Assembly: GCA_034387635.1 (NCBI GenBank) | Contig: JAOANU010000001.1 | Location: forward strand, 1,798,001-1,862,000 | DNA length: 64,000 bases | Direction: 5' to 3' | From: Rhodosporidiobolus odoratus | Lineage: Eukaryota > Basidiomycota > Microbotryomycetes > Sporidiobolales > Sporidiobolaceae | Part shown: positions 50,850 to 61,795 of the stretch, piece by piece | How the letters are laid out: each line of letters opens with the position of its first letter | Position numbering within the stretch: the first letter of the stretch is position 1 | Program-made: the position numbers and the translations under genes | Notes under the pieces: generated by a model | What the model was told of the DNA's origin: nothing | Databases searched by the model: none | Seen by the model: only the letters and a program-made list of their open reading frames with translations

Positions 50850-51931
50850 TCAGCTAAACGCTGTCTTCCACATATCCTGACTGATCAGCGCCTCGATCCC
50901 CCCCTCCCCTAGCATATGCACCACCCACTCCTTAACCGCCTCCGTCGAATCCCCAGCACACCTCGCAATTCCTCCTCCGCCCGGATGTCCCTGCAACGGG
51001 GAGAAACTCCACACGAGGGAGTAGGGTCGAGGTTGTTTGTATTGGACTATTGAGGTGAAGGAGGTCGAGAGGTGGGACAGGAGACGGGCGCAGTGAGGCC
51101 CGAAGAGGAAAAGGGTAGCGTAGCAGGAGTAGGGCAAGACGCGGGACTGGTAGGTCGTGGAATTTCGTGGAGGGTCGGAGGGTGTCGAGTCGGCATCAGA
51201 TGTTGGTGGTGACGGCGCTCGTGACTGTGACGGAGAATCACAAGAGCCTGCTTCATCTTCGAGGAGCAGAACATCCCTCGCAATCCTCTCCCCCTTGATC
51301 CAGACCTCGTTCTCACTCCGATACCGCTCAAACTCCCACTCCTCGGCCTTTCCCCGTTCCTTGTGATCCATGCCCATCCTTCCACTCGTGTACCAATCGA
51401 GCAGGATCAAGCTGCTCGTTTGGTCTGCGAGGTGGACGACTTGTTTTTGCTCGTATCGAGAGCGGGAGAAGCAGGTTACGGGGGACGGGAGGAGGACCAA
51501 GAGAGAAGAGGGCGAAACGGAGAGTCGGTAGAGTTGCTCTGTCGAGGCGGAGGAGGCAGAGGAAGGATGGTCGGAAAGATATCGGTCGGGTCGGGTTTTG
51601 AAAACCTTGGTCGAGCCTGCAGTGCAGCAGCATTCCAGTCAGCCGGTCGTTGGAGTCATTTGTGAGGAAAGCGACGGGAGTACGTACCCTGTGTCAACAT
51701 AGCCAACGTGCTCCCCTCCCTCACTTCCACCTTCATCCGAACTCTGTCACCCGCAACGAGACCCCCACCATACCCAATGACATAGATGCACTGAACGTGT
51801 GGCAAGAACCTCCTACTCGGTACTACAAGCTTGAGTGGGTAACTGAATTGAATGTCTTCGAATCCGGCGACAAGTTGAGCGTTGAGAGCGCAGGTGATGA
51901 TGCCGTCGCCGGGAGACAAGCGCCGGTTCAT
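50850..51931 (-). CDS. ureD: Urease accessory protein UreD
   Basis: With UreF and UreG, UreD helps load nickel into apo-urease. Exon 1 starts MNRRLSPGDGIITCALNAQ (ATG 51931), then FEDIQFSYPLKL, CIYVIGYGGGLVAGDRV and EVREGSTLAMLTQG. After an intron (GTACGT...CTGCAG) exon 2 begins with the family hallmark STKVFKTRP, then LLVLLPSPVTCFSRSRYEQ, SLILLDWYTSGRMGMDHKER, FERYRSENEVWIKGERIARD. It ends MWKTAFS at 50850. The TQGSTKVFK and DWYTSGR blocks are diagnostic. Two Ser/Pro-rich inserts lengthen the C-terminal half. A near-identical copy of exon 1 lies 3 kb away. Urease itself is not in the window. Confidence 0.9.
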
Positions 51932-52147
51932 GTGATACTTAGACGTAATCGGATTTACTTGGCGCGTAAGCGGGCTCAGCAAAGAGAGATCGAGCGATGT
52001 GGGACAAGGAAACCGAGCGAGGCGGGCGGAGCGGACGACGACGACAACGATGAGGTCCAGTGACGATAGGAAGCAATTCACTGCATAGAGCTAGAAGACG
52101 TACACAACAAATAAGATCTACACGACGCACATTGGAAGCGCAAGCGA

Positions 52148-54776
52148 CTAAGTCTCCCTCGCCATCCTCAACCTCTTCCACCACCGCCCTCCCTTCCCCT
52201 GTCTTGGTCCTTCCACTCCTTCCAGCTGTTCCTCACCGCCAACAAGAGATGAAGGAGACAGCACTTCAGACCCACTCAACGTCCGCCGGTGAAGACCGAC
52301 ATAAGGCGCTCCCGACAAGCTGTTATGGCCTCGATCTCGTCGTTTCCCTCCTCCTGCTCCAGTGACACCTCCTGGGCTGCCTGGCAACGACGTGGTCGAA
52401 GCAGCGAGCGGGGTCGTTTCAGTCGGATGACCGGGAAAGGGGAGGGCGTAATCGGCGGAGGCGGTCTGGGACTGGTGCAGCACATGAGGCTGCGAATGAT
52501 GGTGGTGGTGATGATGATGCGGGTGTGCAGGGCGGATCTCGAAACCAGGTGAGGCGGCTCCAAGACCGATCGAGAAGCCTCGAGGGCGGTAGAGGACTGT
52601 GAAGCAAGCGACAGTACAAGTCCGAGTTCAGCAAGAAGCAACTGAAAAGGGGGGTAGAAGGATATAAACGCACGCGGCTCCACTTCATCCTCATCTTCAA
52701 CATCACTCCCACCCGCATCCGTCTCAAGCTCCAACTCCCCAGCCTTATCCTCTTCCTCCCGCTCACTCTTCGCCCCTTTGCCAGTCGTGACACTCACGAT
52801 CCAAACCCCAGCCAACAAGACCACGCATCCCAATCCGACCATCGCCCCTTGTAGTCGGGAGAGGGCGTCAGTCTGTTGGTAGTAGATGAGGCCGGAGACG
52901 ATCGAAGTTGTGTTGTAGAAGCAGAAGGCGAGGGGGCAGATCAGAGTCGGGTTGGCGAGGCGGAGGGCGCGATTTAGGTAAGAGAGCTAATGGGGGCACA
53001 AGCCGGTCAGCTCGGGTACAGGTGAGGACATAGGAAGCTTCGGGGCCTACCTGGAACAGCTCGCAAACGAGGAGTACAATAATGATAATCCATGTCTCGA
53101 TGTGCCCGAACTGCCGGAACACTGCCGTCGTCAGCTCACCTTCTAGCTTGCAAGAAAGGACTTGGCGCACCTGATTCCCCTTCCCCACCAGCGTCAAGAT
53201 CAACAACTCGATCCCCGTCTTGGTAAACAGCAAACACAATCCACTCAGAGTCCCCGAAGTCGCCCCATACGCGACCGCCTGCCAAAGCCGCACGCGTTCA
53301 ACCCCGGCGAGTAAAGCCTCAGTAGGTTCGCAATCCGACGGCGACGTGTTCTCTACATCTATTGACGAGGTACGCTTGCGGCCAGAGTTGGCGGGATTTG
53401 GCGGCTTGAACCGAGTTTGCCGGTCTCTTGAAGCAAGTAGGAGGGGTTGTCGCTCATCCGTCCCACTGGCGGTTCTCTCTGTCGCGCCGTAACTCCTCGT
53501 CTTGCGCCCAAACGTTTCCGGCCGTTGAGATTCGGGCGAGTCGGTCCATTCTCCATCGTGTCGTTCTTCTTCGCTCGCGCGGGTTCTCCCATTCAGCTCA
53601 AACCCACGGGCAGCCCTCTCTTCCTCCTCCCGACTGCTCCATCTTCGTCGTTTCCTCAACGTACGCGGTGATCGAGGCGTCCCCGGCGGCAAATGAGACA
53701 GTGTTCTTGACATGCGCCATCCAGCGAAATGCGCGGCGGCAAGTACGAGGAAGACGGCGGTGAAGAGGAGGGAGACGAAGAGGACAAAGGGGGCGCGGCG
53801 GTACAGGGCGACGAGTTCGGGGAGGGTATGGGTTTGTTCCGGGACGACTGAGGGAAGAGGCGTGGGTGATCATTCGGTATACAAGGAAAGGGAGGGAAGA
53901 GACCAACCTCCGAAGATGCCGATGAGAACTGCGCCGCCGGCGATGAGCACAGTGCCTGCAACACATCTATTAGCAAGAAGAACAATGTGTGGAAGCGAGA
54001 GGGAAGAAACGCACCCGCGACCAGGTGAACGGAAAAGTCGTCTCTGAGAATCACCTTCGCGAATAGTGCGTTCCACAGCAGGCTGACGGCACCTAGGGGA
54101 CCGAGGACTACGATGGGTAGGGCGCCAATCTGAAAGAGGGTACCTGCAGGGGACGAAGCAGAGCGAGGTCAGTCCTGAGGACGAGCCAGGACAGTCGACA
54201 GCCGACAGCCAGGGAGCCAAGCCATGGAGTCGAGGTAGACGAGCCGAGCGATACTATGAACGAGGAGAGGACGGAGGAGGATGGGATAGGGACGTACCGG
54301 ATACGTTCGACAGGATAAAGATGGCAAAGCCGGTCAGCCACATGGGTCGTTTCCAATCTCTCTTCCTCTCAGCTTGTGGCAGGCGTTCATTGGCAACGTG
54401 AGAGAGGCGCTGAATGGTAAGACCTGGCGGGAGAAGAGAGCTCGTCAAGTAGCGGAGTGAGGGGACGGACAGGAGGAAAGGGACGGACCGAGGGACTGTA
54501 CAAAGGAGGCGGCGAGTCCTATGGTAATCTGGCAAGGGGGAGGTGCACTCATCAGTCTCTACGCTGATTCGCTTCCCACAGTGTTGTATTCTAGCTCTGC
54601 CCTGTGCTGTTGTTGTGTGGGTTTGTAACAGCCTCCGCCTCTCCCCCACTTGGCGCATTGCGTCCCACCATTTGCGGGGTCCCTTGAAGCGCGCTGGCGG
54701 TCCAGCTAGCAGACATGTAAGCGAGAGAGTGACTGACTCCGAGGGGTATCGATATGTGCGGGGTGTCGTCTGCCAT
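52148..54776 (-). CDS. NIPA-type magnesium transporter (DUF803)
   Basis: Multi-pass membrane transporter of the NIPA family. Proposed exon 1 MADDTPHISIPLG (ATG 54776) joins, via GTCAGT...TTGCCAG, to ITIGLAASFVQSLGLTIQRL. Then RPMWLTGFAIFILSNVSG, GALPIVVLGPLGAVSLLWN, ALFAKVILRDDFSVHLVAG, TVLIAGGAVLIGIFG, an exon with APFVLFVSLLFTAVFLVLA, a large disordered cytosolic loop, YGATSGTLSGLCLLFTKTG, WIIIIVLLVCELFQ, LSYLNRALRLANPTLICPLA and VGLGCVVLLAGVWIVSV. The C-tail has RPRGFSIGLGAASPGFE, a block I associate with fungal NIPA proteins, then eight consecutive His. The first-span, GPLGAVSLLWN and LANPTLICPLAFCFYNT blocks support the call. Confidence 0.85.
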
Positions 54777-55023
54777 GATGAGAGGCGGAGAGGCGTCGAG
54801 GGGAGGGGGAGAAGGTCGACCTCGAATGGCGACCAAGACTAGTTGCAGTAGTATAGAGGGTGAAGACGATACACGGGGTTGGTCGCACTTTATCCAGCAG
54901 ATAGCAGGGTGTTATCGAGGTCGAGTCTAAGATCTTCATCAGTTGGAAATTGAATGTTCTCCCTCTCTGTCGCCACTTCCTCGCGCTCAGACTCTGCTAG
55001 ACACTGCTGATACCACAGCAGAC
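54777..55023. promoter_or_regulatory. Divergent promoter, NIPA/TRP1
   Basis: 247 bases between the two start codons. ATAGAGGGTGAAGACGATAC at about 54854 is the AT-richest part. The TRP1 side is pyrimidine-rich (TTCTCCCTCTCTGTCGCC). No known operator recognised. Confidence 0.4.
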
Positions 55024-57909
55024 ATGGCTAGCAATCCCTCACCACTCGACGGTGGATCCGTCAAACTCGACATCAACGACGGTCAATCTCACTCGACCGC
55101 TGAAACTCACCACCCTCAGATTGACCCAAACAACCATGTAGTCATGATTGACAACTGTAGGCTCTCCCTTCTCCAGCTCACTCTCACCGTCCGCTCACCC
55201 TTTTCGCCCTCCCACAGATGACAGGTCAGCCGCGCAACCTTGACTCTTCGCTCCTCCTCCGCTGGCTTCCCGCATCCCTACCCAGTCTACTGGTCCGACT
55301 GAGCACCCGAAAGCTGGATGCTGACAGTCTCTCTCTTGCCCGTCCGCCAGCTTCACCTGGAACCTCGTAAGCCTCATCTCGTACTCTTTCTCTTCTCCTT
55401 TCTTTGTCGCTGACATGACACTTGTCTCGTAACAGTACCAATACCTCTGCCTCATCGGTGCCAACATGACCGTCATCCGCTCAGAGGCCCTCACCATCGA
55501 AGAACTCCAACAGCAGCACCCCAACATGACCCACCTCGTCATTTCCCCCGGTCCCGGTCACCCGCTCAAGGACAGCGGCATTTCCGTTCCCGCCATCGAG
55601 GCCTACGCCGGCAAGATCCCCATACTGGGTGTCTGCATGGGCCTTCAGTGCATCACCGTCAAGTATGGCGGTGTCGTTGACCAGGCCGGCGAGTACGTTC
55701 ACGGAAAGACGAGCGCGATTCAGCACGACGGCAAGGGCCTCTTCAAGGGCATGGCACAGGGCGTCGCTGGAACGAGGTACCACTCGCTCGCGGCGCGGAT
55801 CAACTCCCTCCCCGAGTCGCTCGAGATCACCTCGCGCACGGAAGGCGGCATCATCATGGGTCTCCGCCACAAGGAGTACACGGTCGAGGCAGTTCAGTAC
55901 CACCCCGAATCGATTCTCTCGGAGGAAGGCAAGGTCATGCTCGCCAACTTCCTCAGCTGGAAGGGTGGCAAGTGGTCCGACACTCCCGAGGTTCTTCAGC
56001 CGCTCCAGTCTTTCTCCGGTCCTTCCCCGACTTCCGCCGCCAAGGTCGCCCCCGTTTCTCCGGCCGCAGTTCCCACCATTCTGCAGAAGATCGAGCAGCA
56101 GCGCATCCAAGATGTTGCCAAGGCAAAGGCGACTCCCGGCTACACGCCCTCGGACCTCGCCTCGCTCATCTCGCTTCACGTCCCTCCCCCTCTCATCTCT
56201 TTCCACCAGCGCCTCCAGCCCTCCTGCACCTCGACCTCTTCCTCCGCCTCCTCCACCACACCTCACATGGCCCTCCTCGCCGAAGTCAAACGCGCCTCCC
56301 CCTCAAAAGGCGACATCGTCGATGCCTCTTCCCCTTCCGCTCCTGCGATTGGTCTCTCCTACGCCCTCGCCGGCGCAAGCGTCATCAGCGTCCTCACTGA
56401 ACCGAAATGGTTCAAGGGCTCTCTGGACGACATGCGCGCGGTTCGAGCTGCGGTCGATGCCCTCCCGAACCGACCCGCTATTTTGAGGAAGGATTTCATT
56501 CTCGACCCTTATCAGATTGATGAGGCGAGGGTTTATGGAGCGGATACGGTCCTCCTCATCGTTGCTATGTTGAGTGATGACAAGTTGGCGGAATTGTACA
56601 AGCATGCCAAGTTCAGGGGGATGGAACCCCTCGTCGAGGTTAACAATGCGGAGGAGCTCGAGCGTGCATTGGCAGTCGGAGCCAAGGTCATCGGCGTCAA
56701 CAACCGCAACTTGCACGACTTCAACGTTGACATGGCCACCACTTCAAGGATCGCCGATGTCATCAAGGAGAAGTACCCGGAGCGAGCGGGCGAGGTCATC
56801 CTGATCGCGTTGAGTGGGATTACGGGTAGGAAGGACGTCGTCAAGTATCAGGAACAGGGTGTTTCGGCGGTGCTTGTTGGAGAGAGCTTGATGAGGGCAA
56901 ACGACAAGGGTGCATTCGTCAGGGAACTGCTTGGATCAGGCGCCGAGGTGCGTCTTGTCTTCTTCCCCTTCATGAAGTCGTTGGTTCCTCACTCCAATTA
57001 CGCCTGCAGTCCGCTACTTCGTCCAGCTCGCCTTCCCTCCTCAACGGCGCCGCCTCTGCCCTCTCTTCGGCTGCCTCTGTCGTTTCTTCCGCCTTGTCCT
57101 CATCTCCCTCCCCCGCCCCCTCTTGCCCACTCGTCAAGATCTGTGGTCTCAAGACCCCTTCCGCCGCCCTCTGCGCCGCCTCCTCCGGCGCCGACCTCCT
57201 CGGTCTGATCTTTGTACCGGGTAGCAAACGCCACGTCTCGCTCCCTCAAGCCCAAGAAATCATCAATGCTGTTCGATCTCGCTCTCTTCCCTCCTCCTCC
57301 CCATCTGCGGCAGCCGCAGCTACAGCCGAAGCAACCCTCGATACCTCCGACTGGTTCTCGCTCCAATCTGGCCGCCTTGCCGCTCATCCCCGAAAACCCC
57401 TCTTCGTCGGAGTCTTCCAAAACCCGACGCTGTCAACCCTCCTTCACACGGTGGATACCCTCAATCTCGACCTCGTCCAGTTACACGGATCGGAACCGAC
57501 GGGTTGGGCGCGGCTTATCCCGGTTCCGGTGATAAGGGCGTTCCATGTTGATGAGAAGGCGGATGCGGATGTGGAAGAGGCTCAACAGCTCGCCGAGGCG
57601 GGGAGGGAAGGGTTCCATGCCCTACCTTTGTTGGACACCAAAGTGAGTAAAGCGAAGGGAGCCTTGTCAGGAGGGGCGGGCAAGGTGTTTGATTGGAGTG
57701 TCGCGAGGAGGTTGGTCGAGAGTCCCTTGGCCCGAGGGGGGAAGAAATTGCCCATTGTGTTGGCGGGCGGGTTGGACGCTGCGAATGTTAGAGAGGGGAT
57801 TGAGACGGTTAAGCCGTTTGCGGTGGATGTTTCGGGTGGGGTGGAGACAAATGGGGAGAAGGATGAGGAAAAGATTAGAGAGTTTATTAGGTTGGCGAAG
57901 GAGGCTTAG
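55024..57909 (+). CDS. TRP1: Trifunctional tryptophan enzyme: glutamine amidotransferase, IGPS, PRAI
   Basis: Three steps of Trp synthesis in one chain, the usual basidiomycete arrangement. After a 45-residue leader (MIDN ends exon 1 at 55156) come a 7-nt exon (55218-55224) and a 16-nt exon (55351-55366), together giving NYDSFTWNL, then YQYLCLIGANMTV from 55436. Amidotransferase: VISPGPGHPLKDSG, ILGVCMGLQ (nucleophile Cys), VEAVQYHPESILSEEG. IGPS: LLAEVKRASPSKGD, VLTEPKWFKGSLDDM, ILRKDFILDPYQIDEAR, VIGVNNRNLHDFNVD. Intron 56948-57009, a Ser/Ala linker, then PRAI: LVKICGLKTPSAALCAASSG, LDLVQLHGSE, PIVLAGGLDAANVREGIETV, AVDVSGGVETNG. Stop 57907-57909. All active-site blocks look intact. Confidence 0.96.
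55218..55224 (+). other. 7-nt coding microexon of TRP1
   Basis: ATGACAG between CACAG and GTCAGC. With exon 1 (ending AACT) and the following 16-nt exon (55351-55366, CTTCACCTGGAACCTC) it spells N-Y-D-S-F-T-W-N-L, the near-invariant first strand and turn of the amidotransferase domain. No alternative splicing keeps both the frame and the motif. Confidence 0.9.
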
Positions 57910-58040
57910 GGGGCGCGCTGTCTTGTATATAGCAGCAGGAATACGCAAACTCTGAGGATCATGTCATCTCTCGTTCTTCGAAGCGGAATTTCGGGCGCGA
58001 AGAACAAGAAAAGACGTCTCGAGTTGTCTGTTCTGATCAA

Positions 58041-60263
58041 CTATCGGAAAGCGTCCTCGGTCAACATCTCCATCCACCCATCATTCTCACTCTCTAGTTG
58101 CTTCTCCATCCTATCACTCTCCCTATTCCTCCTCTCCCCCTCACCCGCCACATCCCCCAAACTCCGACTCTTAACCATCGGCATACTCTTCGCTCCTCCA
58201 ACATGATGAACCCGTTGAGGCGAAGGTTGGGTGTGCGCGTGGCCTTCTTGATCCTCCTCGGGGTCCTCCTCGGGGTCCCCGTCATCGTCGCCGTCGTTGT
58301 CGTACGAGATTCCTTGAGAGAAGGGATGCCAATGCGAGGTTTCTTCCGGATCGGCTTGCGAAAGCGGGTGCTCAGGGAGAGGAGATGGTGAGTAACGCGA
58401 TCTCGTCGTCCTAGACGGCGCTGCAGTAGGCTGAACCGACCTTGACCGCGATCGTGACCGAGAGGCGACGCGAGCTCCGACTGCTTGTTCGACGTTCAGG
58501 TTGCCGTTTGCGGCTCCACCGCCGTTCGAGCGAGCCGCCGCCAGTGCAGCTGCAGCTGCCTGCTTGGCCGCCTGCGCCGCTAATGCCTGTCGTTCGACCT
58601 CGTCCGCTTCCCTCAAGCTCATATAGGTGATAACGCTCGAATCGCTCGCCTGACTCTCCTCCTGCGTTTCCTGCGACTCGACCTGACCCGATGGTCCATG
58701 CGACAGCTCCTGCCCAACAATAGCGGGTGAATGTGGCTGCAGCGCTGCGCCGACCTCGACCCCTTCAGCTTGCGGCGCTGACGAGCCTGGAACACCGGTA
58801 CTCGATCCCGCCGACCCTTGTGAGTCGGAAACAACCCTGGAAGAAGACCCACTCGGTGATGAAGGTCTACTCGCGTCATCCCTTCTCGCCTCCGGAGTCT
58901 GACCATTCCCCGGCGAAGCCCCCGGCGAAGCCACCGGCGTTTCCGGTACGAGGAGTAAACTTTTCCGTCCTCCTGGTCGACCGGGCTGAGAACCGTCTTG
59001 AGATTGAGAGGTCGAGGTTTCTTCGCCGTTGTCTTGGGAGGAAGAGTGGGGAACCGGGGGAGGAGGAGGAGGGTAGGGGTTGGGAGGGTAGCCGGAGTGG
59101 TGAGATAAGGAGCTGGTCGAGGTGTTTGAGAAGGGAGCGGCGGCGCCAATAGGGTGCGAGTGAGGAGGTACATCTTGCGAGGACGGTCGCGATGGTTGAG
59201 AAGGGTGCGAAGAGGGGAGGTCGGCGGAAGAAGACGGTGGGACAAGAAGTGTTTCTCCTGCGACGACGGCTGGTGCAGCAATCGGGATGGGAGGAACGGC
59301 GGCAGCGTCGGGAAAGGCAGGAGAAGGCGTCGAGCGAGGGGGAGGAGGGGGCATAAGGATGCCGCTTTCAGTCGGCTTCAGCTTACTAGTCGATGTCGGA
59401 GCTGAGGTGGCTTCATTGACCGGCGCAAGAGGTGTACGCGAACGAAGGCGTCTTGTCGATGTCGCTGGAGCGGGTTGCTCAAGAGGCGTAGTAGATCGCG
59501 ACCGCAAGTTTCTGCGAGGCTGCGGCTCCGCCTTCCCAGAGTCTGATGCCGACGTCTCCTTCTCTTTCCGCGGCCCATCCTCACGAGGTGCCGTGCTCGC
59601 CCTTCTCGTCCGCCTTGCAATCGGCTCCTCCTTCTCCCCCTCGGGAGGTTCTGTCTGCGCCGCTCGAGGAGGCACAGGTGCTTCCTCCCTGATTTCGGGT
59701 GGCCGAAAAATTCGCTCGGCCTGCTGAGGCGATCTCGCTTGGGCGGGTGCCGCTGGCTGCCCAACGTCCCGCCGATGCCCCTGTCCCTGCTCCTGCCCTT
59801 CCGTCGTCTCCCTACTCCGCGCCTCCTCAGTAGGTCTCACAAGCCCGCTCACGCTTCTCCTCCGTTCCGCCTCCAACCTCTTCTGCTGATCCTTCGCGCT
59901 CTTGCCAATCAACGCCAAGATAGCTGCGTCCGAATTTCGAGGTCGGGCTCGAGCGCTCGATGCTGGTGTTATTGCTAAGGAGCAAGAGGCGAACGTGGCA
60001 ATCGGGGGCCCAGGTTGAGGGTGAAGTGTTTGCACGGAGGAAGGGAACAATAAGGCTGCTGGAGAAGGCCCCGCAGAAAGCGCGGGAGAAGGAAGAGCGC
60101 CACGGCCCATCGTTGACATGGCGGGAGAGAAGTCGAGGTCGGTTTGGACGCTGCTGTCTCGTCGGTTTCGAGAGGCCGTGGTGGTGAGGAAAGGAGAGGG
60201 AAGGGGTTGTACGGGTGCGGCGGCTGGAGTTGCGGGGAGAGGCCTGGGTGTGGTGTTTCGCAA
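58041..60263 (-). CDS. Large intrinsically disordered protein, single exon
   Basis: A 740-codon uninterrupted frame from MRNTTPRPLPATPAAAP to TEDAFR. Almost entirely low-complexity: Pro/Ser/Ala-rich with charged patches, an RS-like stretch (RVASRSRSRSRSVQP), PPPPPPVP, and acidic EEDPEEDQE. More ordered short segments are SDAAILALIGKSAKDQQKRL near the N-terminus, ITYMSLREADEVERQAL with an Ala-rich helix, and the last 20 residues WMEMLTEDAF. I recognise no family. Lack of introns is unusual here, but its codon usage and length favour a real gene over a chance frame. Confidence 0.6.
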   Translation of the reverse strand: MRNTTPRPLPATPAAAPVQPLPSPFLTTTASRNRRDSSVQTDLDFSPAMSTMGRGALPSPALSAGPSPAALLFPSSVQTLHPQPGPPIATFASCSLAITPASSARARPRNSDAAILALIGKSAKDQQKRLEAERRRSVSGLVRPTEEARSRETTEGQEQGQGHRRDVGQPAAPAQARSPQQAERIFRPPEIREEAPVPPRAAQTEPPEGEKEEPIARRTRRASTAPREDGPRKEKETSASDSGKAEPQPRRNLRSRSTTPLEQPAPATSTRRLRSRTPLAPVNEATSAPTSTSKLKPTESGILMPPPPPRSTPSPAFPDAAAVPPIPIAAPAVVAGETLLVPPSSSADLPSSHPSQPSRPSSQDVPPHSHPIGAAAPFSNTSTSSLSHHSGYPPNPYPPPPPPVPHSSSQDNGEETSTSQSQDGSQPGRPGGRKSLLLVPETPVASPGASPGNGQTPEARRDDASRPSSPSGSSSRVVSDSQGSAGSSTGVPGSSAPQAEGVEVGAALQPHSPAIVGQELSHGPSGQVESQETQEESQASDSSVITYMSLREADEVERQALAAQAAKQAAAAALAAARSNGGGAANGNLNVEQAVGARVASRSRSRSRSVQPTAAPSRTTRSRYSPSPLPEHPLSQADPEETSHWHPFSQGISYDNDGDDDGDPEEDPEEDQEGHAHTQPSPQRVHHVGGAKSMPMVKSRSLGDVAGEGERRNRESDRMEKQLESENDGWMEMLTEDAFR

Positions 60264-60320
60264 ATGGTGTGGTGATAGAGCAGGCTGTAACAGAAAGGGT
60301 TTTAGCAGCTGAGGGGCAGA

Positions 60321-61631
60321 TCAGGACGAGAGAAAACGACGAACAGGCTTTTGCTCCTCCTGAACCGGTTTCTCGCCTTCCGCTAAGTCGGTGTCGTCAT
60401 TCGCTATTCGGCTGTCGTCCAGCTCCTGTGTTTCCGGCTCGTCCTCGTCCTCCTCCGTTCCTTCCGCCTCTGCTTGATGCCTCTCTTCTTGTCGAACTAC
60501 TTCCTCGACGTCCATTGCAACATCCCCAGCGTCCTCCTCCCCAGCCTGCACGTCACGACCTCCCTCAAACTCCTCCAGATCAACCTCTACCGTGACCACC
60601 TCCTTCGCAACCCTGATGCGCGCAGGCGCATCTCCCTCGTCCTCTACTGACCTCGAGCGCTTCCTCGTCGTCCAAGATGACTTGCCTTCGTGTCTCGGAG
60701 GGGAGTGCGGGTGCGACCCTGGCGCACCGCAGCCGCCGTCGGAAGAAGGGTCGGGGGTGGGGAGGGAATCTTGTGAGTTGTGCTGAGGATGGGGGTGGGG
60801 GTCGGGGTTCGGAAGGGGTTGGGGAGGTTGAGTGGCTTGAGGGGGAGAGGAATAGGCAGAAGAGGGGAGGGAGAGGTCGTACTGCCAGCAGGCAAGGAAA
60901 TGAAAGTGTGAGGCCGACTCGCAAGAAGCTTGGGAGAGGGAAGAAAAAGGACAGCGTACTTTGTCCAGTAGAGCCAGAGTTTGCCTCACGTTCTTGGTCG
61001 TGCATCTCGCATAATCCTTCGTCATCACCCCGAGGACCTTGAAGTCGACAAGGCCCTTGACAATCAGATTTGCGCCCCACATGGGAAGATCCATACTCTT
61101 CATCTCGATTTTCTCGTCGAGCATCTGACGGTACGCTCTGGCGAGGCGAGTAATGACGGACAGAGATAGAGTCTCGTCGAGAGTGGCATAGGGTTCGAAG
61201 GGCGGGGTGAAGTAGTCTGTGTGGATGGAGGCGGCGAGCGAGAGTTCGCCAGGAAGGATGGCACGTTCGAAAGCCTGTCGTTCCGAACGCGTCAGTCGCG
61301 TCTGCACTCGATAGAGAAAGATAGAGAGAGTGCGCACCCATCTCCTCCAACCACAGTCGATAGCCAAGAACCTCATACTGCCTTCGTCCCTCGTCTGTCC
61401 ATGCGAAAGACTGTTGATGCGCTCCCAGTCCCCCACTTCGAGGTGGTCTTTCGCGTCTTGATGGTCTTGTATGGCTTGTCGGAGGTCATCGACGCGGTCC
61501 CATGCTTCGTGTCGAGCAGTTTCGAGGTAGCTGAGGAGGGAAAGGACGAGAGAGTGGTTGCGGTCTCGAATGGCGGTGAGGAGGGCAGGTGCGCCGACAA
61601 ACTCGCTGGGCGGACTAACTGACCCTCCCAT
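60321..61631 (-). CDS. Unrecognised protein with helical N-terminus and acidic tail
   Basis: ATG 61631 opens MGGSVSPPSEFVGAPALL, then TAIRDRNHSLVLSLLSYLE and SMRFLAIDCGWRRW in exon 1. After a short intron comes AFERAILPGELSLAASI, with ETLSLSVITRLARAYRQML, MWGANLIVKGLVDFKVLGV and NVRQTLALLDK. After a second intron (near 60870-60955) the C-terminal half is disordered: Pro/Asp/His-rich, a basic TTRKRSRSVED and long acidic runs to the stop at 60321. The first half looks like a helical repeat domain. I do not recognise the family. It is divergent from the NAA40-type gene. Confidence 0.6.
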   Translation of the reverse strand: MGGSVSPPSEFVGAPALLTAIRDRNHSLVLSLLSYLETARHEAWDRVDDLRQAIQDHQDAKDHLEVGDWERINSLSHGQTRDEGSMRFLAIDCGWRRWVRTLSIFLYRVQTRLTRSERQAFERAILPGELSLAASIHTDYFTPPFEPYATLDETLSLSVITRLARAYRQMLDEKIEMKSMDLPMWGANLIVKGLVDFKVLGVMTKDYARCTTKNVRQTLALLDKVRCPFSSLSQASCESASHFHFLACWQYDLSLPSSAYSSPPQATQPPQPLPNPDPHPHPQHNSQDSLPTPDPSSDGGCGAPGSHPHSPPRHEGKSSWTTRKRSRSVEDEGDAPARIRVAKEVVTVEVDLEEFEGGRDVQAGEEDAGDVAMDVEEVVRQEERHQAEAEGTEEDEDEPETQELDDSRIANDDTDLAEGEKPVQEEQKPVRRFLSS

Positions 61632-61795
61632 AGATAGTATCTGTGGTCAAGACGAGCGAGTGTGTGGCAGATCGAGGTTGAACCTTGTTTGTTGATTTCT
61701 CCAGATGTGAGCGATTTGATTGACATTCTACCTCTCTCGCTAGTCTCATTAGCTGACCTTGAAGCTGTACATAGCTGCTCTGGATATGCCACCTC
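61632..61795. promoter_or_regulatory. Divergent promoter, unknown gene/NAA40
   Basis: 164 bases between start codons of the unrecognised gene (minus) and the NAA40-type gene (plus). No clear core motif. Confidence 0.4.

Noticed and set aside
55481..56266. 261-codon open frame on the minus strand
   Set aside because: Antisense shadow of the TRP1 amidotransferase exon, with low-complexity composition and no family resemblance.
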